DNA from: Bradyrhizobium canariense
GTDB taxonomy: Bacteria > Pseudomonadota > Alphaproteobacteria > Rhizobiales > Xanthobacteraceae
Direction of reading: 5' to 3'
Assembly: GCF_900105125.1 (NCBI RefSeq)
Contig: NZ_LT629750.1
Coordinates: 5,421,001-5,485,000 of the forward strand
DNA length: 64,000 nt
The notes beneath the pieces are model-generated. The model saw nothing but the letters and a program-made list of their open reading frames with translations, was not told the origin of the DNA and made no database searches. Shown piece after piece: positions 9,601 to 16,334 of this stretch (position 1 is the stretch's first letter; every line of letters starts with the position of its first letter). The position numbers and the translations under genes are program-made.

Positions 9601-10197
9601 CACGTCCTTGAAGGTGACGTCGGCAGCACTTGCCATGGCGACGTCAAGCGCACGGCCCGCCGGACTTGCGGGGTCGCGGGACGCGTCCAGCAGCACGGAA
9701 AGATTGGCGCGTTCCATCATCTCGGTCTGGTCGCGCTCGTCGAGCACGGCGAAACGCGCCGGCACATTGGCCTCGAACGGAAATTGCTGCAGCAGCCGGG
9801 TACAGAGCGCGTGGATGGTCTGCACTTTCAGGCCGCCCGGCGTCTCCAGCGCGCAGGCGAACAATTCGCGGGCGCGGCCCCGTAATTTAGCGTTGGGGTG
9901 CGGGAGCCCCGCCTCGCGGATCGCGGTATCAAGCGCATCGTCGCCGAGCGTGACCCAATGGCCAAGGGTCGAGAACACCCGCTCCGCCATGTTGGCAGCG
10001 GCAGCCTTGGTGAATGTGATGCAGAGGATTTTCTCCGGTGCGACGCCATCGAGCAGCAGCCGAATCACCCGCTGCACCAGCACATGGGTCTTGCCTGAGC
10101 CGGCATTGGCCGAGACGAAAGCCGAGGCCGCAGGATCGGACGCGCGTGCCTGGGTGGCGCGGACGGCGTCGGGAATGGGGCGTGGCGCTTTCACCAT
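6691..10197 (-). CDS. addA: Double-strand break repair helicase-nuclease AddA
   Basis: Helicase/nuclease subunit of AddAB, which resects DNA double-strand ends and loads RecA (the RecBCD counterpart). The 1168-residue UvrD-type protein has Walker A SANAGSGKTH (residues 29-38), the helicase motif VLIDEAQDTSPRQW, EYRRLLYVAMTRA near the C-terminal third, and a RecB-family nuclease motif LIVDFKTNH close to the C-terminus. The ATG at 10197 lies inside the end of addB (ATGGTGA), so the subunits are coupled. The open frame extends 27 codons further upstream into addB, but those codons carry no family sequence. Confidence 0.95.
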   Translation of the reverse strand: MVKAPRPIPDAVRATQARASDPAASAFVSANAGSGKTHVLVQRVIRLLLDGVAPEKILCITFTKAAAANMAERVFSTLGHWVTLGDDALDTAIREAGLPHPNAKLRGRARELFACALETPGGLKVQTIHALCTRLLQQFPFEANVPARFAVLDERDQTEMMERANLSVLLDASRDPASPAGRALDVAMASAADVTFKDVVREACLSRDHFMAWTDIAGSADAAATQMAAALGVGAEDRIEDVERAIVDGPHLPRSRWEEIATILDTGNKSDQDQATRLRDALVFTGSAQVDEYLGVFLTDDRSPRKAVLTKKFSDKNAAIAHLFDQEGGRISSLIEKRRAVTVRDRTQALLHIATAAAANYRREKQERGLLDYDDLIDKTLKMLDGGASGWVHYKLDRGVDHVLIDEAQDTSPRQWDIVDHIISEFTSGEGARDGVVRTIFAVGDEKQSIFSFQGAAPHEFDARRRGLQKKFIDAGLKFDPVSFTYSFRSGPTILQSVDHVFRNADIYRSIHSVDNGYPVHHSLADAGPSLIELWELAEADGRQDIEGWRAPFDGVSVTSPEVKLARRIQAEIKSLVDSGTMTGSSGNRRPLRYGDMLVLVRRRGNAFDAVIQALKHANVPVAGADRLKLTEHIAIIDLMNLADALLLPQDDLALAVALKSPLFGLTDDDLFTLAWQRKGSLRQALRQHATASGNYKDALARLESCERRVAVETPFAFYAWLLGGDGGRARILKRLGHEATDALDEFLELALNYERKAPASLQGFVAWLRAADTEVKRDMEITRDEVRVMTVHGAKGLEAPVVFLVDTTTSPSDTQRLRLIHLPQGHGAPAAPGAVVWAGRKADDPAIVATARAAMVGETEDEYRRLLYVAMTRAADRLIVGGCVPGNMNTVRRFSWYDLIDKGLANSGLQLQEFETANGKVKRYSRPEDAATPSTAARTATAAAPIALPSWLRISAPPETLTDHLLRPSGVADDEGHRVRAGESIRERALALQRGTLVHRLLQSLPDIPGDRRRDAALKYLNHNAAGWDEGERAALAGGVLAVIEDPRFAQVFASGSRAEVSIVGRLQRPGRPPALVSGQIDRLVVTPSEVLIVDFKTNHAPPSLPADAPSAYVRQLALYRAVLAKLYPQRAIRAALLWTETPELMEISAPALDTELASYHAGASQA

Positions 10198-13100
10198 TCC
10201 TCCAACCCCAATCCGCCGGCCGCGGACCATTCCTTGATGCGGGCGAGATCGTCGTAGCTGCCGTAGCGGTTCAACCACATCGGCAGATTCAACGATCTAT
10301 AAGGCTCGTTCTCATCCTCGAATTTACGGATCAGCGCTTCAAGCTGCTGGCGTGCATAGTCGGCGGCGGCATCGGGCGGTTGCGGTTGGTCGCTCTGCCT
10401 GATCTTCAGTTCCAGCGGCTTGTGCTCGCCGGGCGGATTGTTGCCGCTGAGCCTGATATAGCCGATCTCGCTGACGGAGCTATCTGATGGAATATCGGCG
10501 AAACCGCCTTCGCGCAGGATCGCCGCCTCCAGCGTCAGCTGCGGCGACAGTCCCATGCGCACCTGCTTGCCGGTCGGCGGCTGTCCCGTTTTGTAATCGA
10601 GGATCGCATAGCTTCCGTCGGTGTGGCGTTCGATGCGGTCGGCGCGCGCCGACAGAATGAAGGTGCGCTCGTTGTCGAGACGAACAGGTATTTCGCCGCG
10701 GATCTCGGCGTCGATCGCGGCGACATGGCCGCGCCGCACGATCTCCCAATTCGCGAACCAGGCCGCGATGCGCTGAAAGCGCGGCCACCACAGCGCGCGT
10801 GCCTCGGGTCGTTCCATCAGCGGCGCGAAGTATTTTTGACCGATGTCGCGTAGCGCGCGCGCGGGATCGTCGGGAAGCGTGTTTGCAAAAGTCTGCGTGA
10901 ATTCGCCGAGCGCATCATGGATCGCCGAGCCGCGATCGGCCGCCGACAACGGCATGTCGACAGGATCGAGCGGCGAGAGTTTCAGGATATATCTGGCGTA
11001 GATCGTATAGGGATCGCGCAGCCAGTCCTCGATCGCGGTGACGGACAGCTTTAGAGGCCGGGCGGCGCGGGGTGGTCTGGGTTCAGGCTGCGGGATCGGC
11101 TCGACCTTGTCCGGCCGGTCCAGTTCGCCGGCGAAGCGGACATATTTTTCGCCGGCCGCTTTCGCGGCCTTCCAGCGTTCGTCGCCCGCGACCGCTTCCA
11201 GCCGATGCAGAAACCGCGATGCCACGGCCGGCGCGCCGCCGACTTTTGCGGCGTGACTGAGGATCACTTCCTCGTTGCCGAGCAATTGCGAGAAGTCATG
11301 CGCCGAGAGGCCGATGCGCCGCTCCGGCAGGTCGAGGCCCAGCGCATGCCGCATCGGCCGGCTCAGCCACGGATCGATCCGCGGCGCCGGCGGCCAAACG
11401 CCCTCGACCAGCCCGCCAAGGATAACGCGATCGGATTGCGTCAGCCGCGCTTCCAGCGGGCCATAGATTCTCAAACTAGCATTCGCGACCTCGGGCCGCC
11501 GCACCACGCGATCGCCGAACGCGGTCTGGAAAACTTGCGGATAGTCGGCGAGCTCGACGATCAGGCCGCTGGGCGTCTGTTCGCCGAGCAAATCGTCGAA
11601 CGCAGAGGTAAGCGCCGATCCCTGATGGCCTTCGAAAGCGAGCGCGACGCCATGCTGATCGCGCGACAACTCGATCAGCACGTTGCGATGGCGCTCGGCG
11701 AGGTCGGCAAAATCGCGCGGCTTTGATGAGGCGACGCGCTCAAGCGGTGCCAACGCCGCCCGCAACAATCCGATCAGTGTCTGGACGCCTTCGAGTTCGT
11801 CATTGCCGAGTCTGGTCCGGGGTTCCGCGGCGTGCAGCGAGGACGTCTCGCTGCGTCGCAGTTTTGCAAGCTCGGTGCGGAAGCGGTCAAAATCCCGCGT
11901 CAGGCCGTCACTTCCCGCCTGCGGGCGCGTGCCGCGCAGCAGCGCCAGTTCCAGCGCCGCGACGGTGTCCCTGAAAGCACCTTGTGCACGGCCGAGCCGG
12001 CAGAGCGGATGCTTCAGGAGCGCCAGCAGCGTCGGTGGCTCCAATTGCTTCGCCGCGGTCTCGGCGGCAAGCCGCGCGAAAATGCCTGCCGAGGTATCCA
12101 TCAGCGCATCGCCGCCGGAATCGTCGAAAGCAAGATTCCAGCGGCCAAGCGCGGCCATGACGCGCCGCGCCAGCGCGCGATCCGGCGTCACCAGCGCGGC
12201 GGATTTGCCAAGATGCCGCGCCTCGCGCATCGCGACCGCGATCGCCAATGCTTCCATTTCGGGATTGGCGGCTTCGATGACGGCGAGATCGGTCATGCCG
12301 CGCGCGATCTTCTCGATGATGTGGCCCTGGGCCAGCCGCTCATGCCAATGCGCCGTCGCGTTCGACGGCCGCATCGATTCGGACGCCAGCACATCGCGCC
12401 CCTGATGCGCGGGTTTACCCAGCACTTCGACATCGTCGCGCCTGATGCCAAATCCATGCAGCAGCGCGTGCATCGCAAATTGCGGATGATTGGATGCGGG
12501 CGGCGCGGTGAACTGGCCGGTCGCGTTGCGGGTCCCGCCGATCAACTGCCATGCCGAATCGTCGAGATCGGTGTCGAGCCCCGGCAGCACCACCGCGCCT
12601 TGCGGCAAGGCAGCGACGGCGCGGAGGAATTTTGCCGTCACCGGCATCGAGCCGGTCGAGCCTGCGGCGATCACCGGACCTTCGTGATGCGAGGTCAGCC
12701 GCGCGGTTTCCGCCTCGATCAGGAGATCGCGGCGCGCGGCCGGCTCGATCCTGCCGTGCGCACTGAGGATGTCAGGCCATGTATCTCTGGCGATGGTCAG
12801 GAATTGCAGCGTGAGCTGCCAGTATTGGTCAAGCGCCTCCGGCACCAACCCGTCGAGCGCGCGCCATTCGACCTTGCGCGTCACCATGTCGTCCATCAGC
12901 CGCGCCAAATCATCGGCCAGCGTCAGCGTCGATTCGGAGCCGCCGGTCACCAGCGGCGCCTGTGTGGGATCGCCAGGCCGGATCCGCTTTGCCCATGCGG
13001 CGATCAATTGCGCCAGCAGCAGGCGGCGCTGCAGTCCGTCCATCGCCGGCGGGATTTCCAGCGCGGCGAGGCCGGGAGAGGCGGCCTGTGCGAAGGCCAG

Positions 13101-13346
13101 TTCGTCTTCGTCGATGTCGCCAAGCGCGACGATGCGCGGCAGCACCGCGGCATCCGCGTTCAGTTCATCGAGAAAGATTTCCCGCGCCATGCGCCCGGCG
13201 CGCCGCGTCGGCAGATAGAGCGTCGCCTGCGCGAGCCGCTCCGGATGCGCGCGCGCCTCAAAGCCCTTGACCAGCCTGCCGTCGATCAACGCGGCAATAA
13301 CGGTGCGCAAGAACGGCGCTGAAACTGGGACGCTAAAAACGCGCAT
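10191..13346 (-). CDS. addB: Double-strand break repair protein AddB
   Basis: Second subunit of the AddAB helicase-nuclease, 1051 residues. The N-terminus reads YLPTRRAGRMAREIFLDEL as in alphaproteobacterial AddB, and the C-terminal nuclease domain carries YAILDYKTGQPPTGKQ. I see no four-cysteine set that could hold the iron-sulfur cluster of Firmicutes AddB, in line with the alphaproteobacterial subtype. A 158-bp gap with a palindromic repeat separates it from murU upstream, and addA follows with overlap. Confidence 0.93.
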   Translation of the reverse strand: MRVFSVPVSAPFLRTVIAALIDGRLVKGFEARAHPERLAQATLYLPTRRAGRMAREIFLDELNADAAVLPRIVALGDIDEDELAFAQAASPGLAALEIPPAMDGLQRRLLLAQLIAAWAKRIRPGDPTQAPLVTGGSESTLTLADDLARLMDDMVTRKVEWRALDGLVPEALDQYWQLTLQFLTIARDTWPDILSAHGRIEPAARRDLLIEAETARLTSHHEGPVIAAGSTGSMPVTAKFLRAVAALPQGAVVLPGLDTDLDDSAWQLIGGTRNATGQFTAPPASNHPQFAMHALLHGFGIRRDDVEVLGKPAHQGRDVLASESMRPSNATAHWHERLAQGHIIEKIARGMTDLAVIEAANPEMEALAIAVAMREARHLGKSAALVTPDRALARRVMAALGRWNLAFDDSGGDALMDTSAGIFARLAAETAAKQLEPPTLLALLKHPLCRLGRAQGAFRDTVAALELALLRGTRPQAGSDGLTRDFDRFRTELAKLRRSETSSLHAAEPRTRLGNDELEGVQTLIGLLRAALAPLERVASSKPRDFADLAERHRNVLIELSRDQHGVALAFEGHQGSALTSAFDDLLGEQTPSGLIVELADYPQVFQTAFGDRVVRRPEVANASLRIYGPLEARLTQSDRVILGGLVEGVWPPAPRIDPWLSRPMRHALGLDLPERRIGLSAHDFSQLLGNEEVILSHAAKVGGAPAVASRFLHRLEAVAGDERWKAAKAAGEKYVRFAGELDRPDKVEPIPQPEPRPPRAARPLKLSVTAIEDWLRDPYTIYARYILKLSPLDPVDMPLSAADRGSAIHDALGEFTQTFANTLPDDPARALRDIGQKYFAPLMERPEARALWWPRFQRIAAWFANWEIVRRGHVAAIDAEIRGEIPVRLDNERTFILSARADRIERHTDGSYAILDYKTGQPPTGKQVRMGLSPQLTLEAAILREGGFADIPSDSSVSEIGYIRLSGNNPPGEHKPLELKIRQSDQPQPPDAAADYARQQLEALIRKFEDENEPYRSLNLPMWLNRYGSYDDLARIKEWSAAGGLGLEEW

Positions 13347-13460
13347 GGGCTTCCTGATTCGCGATCAGGCTGCATCATGGCATGGGCGCATTTGGGGTGC
13401 GATTTCTAATTCGTCATGCGCAGGCTTGACTGCCGCATCCATCTTTAGAAAAGCACTTTG

Positions 13461-13495
13461 AAATGATGGATTGCCGGGTCAAGCCCGGCAATGAC
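13461..13495. repeat. Palindromic intergenic repeat (ATTGCCGGG type)
   Basis: ATTGCCGGG and CCCGGCAAT form a 9-bp stem around a 5-base loop, flanked by GATGG and GAC. It belongs to the family that also appears at 33172, 35963, 36921 and 46209. It lies between murU and addB, which are on the same strand, and could act as an mRNA boundary. Confidence 0.7.
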
Positions 13496-13504
13496 ACGGG
13501 ATCG

Positions 13505-14227
13505 CTACGCGACGCTTTCGAGAAAGGCTTCTTCCGCGGCCTGAACCGCGTCGGGGGTTCCGACATGCATCCACACGCCGTCGAGCCGCAGTCCGAACAG
13601 GCGTTCCTGCTCGTTGGCGAGGTCGAATGTTTTGGTCAGCGAAAACTCGCCCTTGGGCGCGCCCACAAACAACGACGGCGACATGATCGCAGCCCCTGCA
13701 TAGACGAATGGAACCACCTGATGCTCTTTGCGCTTGCGCAACGCGCCGTCGGGCAGCATCGCGTAGTCACCACGTCCGCCATAGCCGATGCTGCTCGTCG
13801 TCGGCGCCATCAGCAGCAAAATATCCATGCGCGCGGGGTCGAACGTCTCGGCCAGCCGCGCCAGGTTCGATCGCACGCCGTCGATCCACATCGTATCCGA
13901 ATTGACATGGAAAAACGGGGCATCGCCCAGCAGAGGCAGCGCCTTGACGACGCCGCCGCCGGTGCCGAGCACGCTGTCGCGCTCGTCCGAAATGATGACG
14001 CGGGGGTGGGTGCGGCCCGCGACGTGCTCGATGATCTGGTCGGGCAGATAATGCACATTGACGACGGCTTCGCGGACGCCGGCGTCGCCGAGCTTGTCGA
14101 GCACATGATCGAGCAGCGGCCGGCCTGCGACACGCACCAGGGGCTTGGGGATGTGATCGGTCAGCGGCCGCATGCGCAGGCCGAGGCCGGCGGCGAGGAT
14201 CATGGCTTTGGTCGGATGGACGGACAT
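13505..14227 (-). CDS. murU: Nucleotidyltransferase, probable MurNAc-1-P uridylyltransferase
   Basis: A 240-residue sugar-nucleotide transferase with the N-terminal signature KAMILAAGLGLRMRPLT (residues 7-23), PKPLVRVAGRPLLDH, and VLGTGGGVVKALP near residue 86. In Pseudomonas and Caulobacter MurU turns MurNAc-1-phosphate into UDP-MurNAc, bypassing de novo synthesis. Assignment rests on the fold plus the AmgK kinase encoded upstream in the same direction; other NTP_transferase enzymes look similar. A PilZ gene lies between the kinase and this gene. Confidence 0.8.
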   Translation of the reverse strand: MSVHPTKAMILAAGLGLRMRPLTDHIPKPLVRVAGRPLLDHVLDKLGDAGVREAVVNVHYLPDQIIEHVAGRTHPRVIISDERDSVLGTGGGVVKALPLLGDAPFFHVNSDTMWIDGVRSNLARLAETFDPARMDILLLMAPTTSSIGYGGRGDYAMLPDGALRKRKEHQVVPFVYAGAAIMSPSLFVGAPKGEFSLTKTFDLANEQERLFGLRLDGVWMHVGTPDAVQAAEEAFLESVA

Positions 14228-14406
14228 TTCGGGAATTTCTCGGACCGTTGTTCCAGCGCGTAGCGCGCAAAAGTGGATGCCGTGTTCAGGCTACGCGCAA
14301 GCTGCCAAAAGCACCGCGGATCATATCATGGCGATTCGTGCGCCGCATCGATACTTCACGCCATAACCGTCCGACATGACGGTTGTGCGACCGCAATATC
14401 GGCCGC

Positions 14407-14721
14407 TCAGACTTCCTCGGCCGCACGATTGGCAGCTCTTTTCTTCTTGTCGCCCGGTTTGAGGAAATTGACACCGATTTGGTCGCCATTGACCCAGGAC
14501 AGCTCGCAGCGGCGGTAGGCGAGGCCCGTGGACGACAGCAGCAGAAAGAATTCCTTCAGATGCAGCCCCTCGACGGAGCCTTCGACGGTGAGTTTCGCGC
14601 CGGTCTCGGAGACGTCTTCCATCTTGCAGTCGCGCCGCCATGTGCCGTCGATGCCCATCATCTGCGCGGCTATGCCGCGCTCGAACGTAACGCGCTCACC
14701 CTTCTGCCGCTCTGCCACCAT
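14407..14721 (-). CDS. PilZ-domain protein
   Basis: A 104-residue single-domain PilZ protein. The segment CKMEDVSETGAKLTVEG matches the second PilZ half-motif (D/N-x-S-x-x-G), and CELSWVNGDQIGVNFL forms the later strands. The first half-motif RxxxR is weak (ERVTFERGIAAQM), so c-di-GMP binding is uncertain. It lies between tsaE-amgK and murU on the same strand with gaps of 89 and 179 bp, so it may be co-transcribed with them or be an independent insertion. Confidence 0.8.
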   Translation of the reverse strand: MVAERQKGERVTFERGIAAQMMGIDGTWRRDCKMEDVSETGAKLTVEGSVEGLHLKEFFLLLSSTGLAYRRCELSWVNGDQIGVNFLKPGDKKKRAANRAAEEV

Positions 14722-14810
14722 GATTTCGCTCCGCCCTCACGCAGGTACCCTGCGCTCCCGAGCCCAAAGGCCGCACCAGATTAAAGGGAGGCTGGCTAAC
14801 AAGTCGTAAA

Positions 14811-16334
14811 TCACGACGCCGGCGGCGGGACGTGGGTGGCGTACCACGCCCGAAACCGCCCCAGCGCCGGATGGGCCAGCGAACGGTTGAGATAGGTCCA
14901 GATCCGCGGCTGATGACGCAGATATTGCGGCTTGCCGTCGCGCCGGTTAAGCCGCGCAAAGGTGCCGAGCAGCCGTGTATTGCGTTGCGCCGACATGATT
15001 GCATAGAGCTGGGCGAAGTGGGCCGGATCGAACGTGTCGTCGGAGGCCAGCCGCGCCTTGATGTAGCGCGTCAGCAGCATCAGCTCGATCTGCTCGGGCA
15101 CATCGATCCGTGCATCCTGTAACAGCGACACCAGGTCGTAGGCGGCAGGTCCGCGCACGGCGTCCTGGAAGTCGATGATGCCGACTTTCGCAATATCGCG
15201 CCGTTCGTCGAGCCAGATCAAATTGGGCGAATGAAAGTCGCGCATCACCCAGGTTCTGACATCGGCGAGCGACCTGTCCAGCAAATCGCGCCACATCGCG
15301 ATGAATTCCTGGCGGATGCTTTCGGCCGGCTCCGCCCCGCGGTCCGGCAGATACCATTCGAGCATCAATCCGATTTCGACCAGCATGGCGTCGGTGTCGA
15401 ATGTGGGTATGGCGTAGTCGCTGTGCGGCGTCAGCGGCAGCGTTTCCGGCAGGTGTTTGCGGTGCAGCGCGGCCAGCATGTCGGCCGCGACCTGATATCG
15501 TTCGGGAATGGGTGAAGGCGGATCACCCTCGATGAAGCCGGCGCTGCCGAAATCCTCGGTGATGAGGAAACCCTCGTCGAGATCGGCCTGATGGATGACC
15601 GGTGCCGAGAAGCCGCGTTCGCGCAAGCCGTTGGCGATCGCGACGAACGGCCTGACATCTTCGGCCAGATGTACCGCCGCGCTGTAGGATTGGCCTTGAT
15701 AGACAGCGGGTCCGTCAGGTCGCCGCGGCGAGTTCATCAGGATGACGACGCCATCGTCGCGCAGCAGGCGCGCGTAGGAACGCGTCGAGGCGTCGCCGGC
15801 CATGCGCTGGCGCCTCGCTTCGGCATAACCGGCATCGGTCAGGAATTGCCGCAGCGCCTTCAGCCGGGTGACCTGCGCGGCGGCTTTTCCGTGGCCGGTG
15901 ATTTCGGCGGCGCGGGACGACGATCCCAGCGCCGGACGATGGCTGAGTGCGATGTCGATGCGATCGGTGGGAAGCGCATCGGGCGCTCGTTCCGGCCATT
16001 CGATCAGCGCCACGGTGCCTTCAGGCAAGGGCGACAGGCCGATCTCTTCCAGCTCCGCGGGATCGTTGACCCGGTAGAGGTCGGCGTGAACCAGCGGATA
16101 GGGCGGCAGATCATAGGTTTGCGCGAGCGTAAACGTCGGGCTTGGCACTTCAGCCGCATCATCGCCAGCGAGATAGCGGATCATGGCACGTGCCGCGGCC
16201 GTCTTCCCCGCGCCAAGGTCGCCCGAAAGAGTGATGACGTCGCCGGGGCCGATCAGCAGCGCGAGATCGGCCATCAGATGCGCGGTCGCGGTCTCATTCG
16301 ATAGCGCAACCGAGAATGTGACGGGATCGGTCAT
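14811..16334 (-). CDS. Fusion: TsaE ATPase + AmgK-type sugar kinase
   Basis: A 507-residue two-domain protein. Residues about 1-150 are TsaE, the ATPase needed with TsaB/TsaD for the t6A tRNA modification, with P-loop SGDLGAGKT (37-45) and SPTFTLAQTYD. Residues about 155-507 form an aminoglycoside-phosphotransferase-like kinase with VMRDFHSPNLIWLD (catalytic loop) and IIDFQDAVRGPAAYDL (metal-binding Asp), matching AmgK, which phosphorylates MurNAc/GlcNAc at C1. The ATG overlaps the divL stop. The two activities are not known to be linked mechanistically. Linkage to murU supports the AmgK reading. Confidence 0.85.
   Translation of the reverse strand: MTDPVTFSVALSNETATAHLMADLALLIGPGDVITLSGDLGAGKTAAARAMIRYLAGDDAAEVPSPTFTLAQTYDLPPYPLVHADLYRVNDPAELEEIGLSPLPEGTVALIEWPERAPDALPTDRIDIALSHRPALGSSSRAAEITGHGKAAAQVTRLKALRQFLTDAGYAEARRQRMAGDASTRSYARLLRDDGVVILMNSPRRPDGPAVYQGQSYSAAVHLAEDVRPFVAIANGLRERGFSAPVIHQADLDEGFLITEDFGSAGFIEGDPPSPIPERYQVAADMLAALHRKHLPETLPLTPHSDYAIPTFDTDAMLVEIGLMLEWYLPDRGAEPAESIRQEFIAMWRDLLDRSLADVRTWVMRDFHSPNLIWLDERRDIAKVGIIDFQDAVRGPAAYDLVSLLQDARIDVPEQIELMLLTRYIKARLASDDTFDPAHFAQLYAIMSAQRNTRLLGTFARLNRRDGKPQYLRHQPRIWTYLNRSLAHPALGRFRAWYATHVPPPAS

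Noticed and set aside
11832..13322. 496-codon plus-strand frame opposite addB
   Set aside because: It is rich in Arg, Gln and His with no domain, as expected of antisense frames in GC-rich genes. addB on the other strand is full length.
14361..14388. AACCGTC/GACGGTT hairpin after the PilZ gene as a terminator
   Set aside because: The 7-bp stem is not followed by a U-run on either strand, so the support is too weak to call it.
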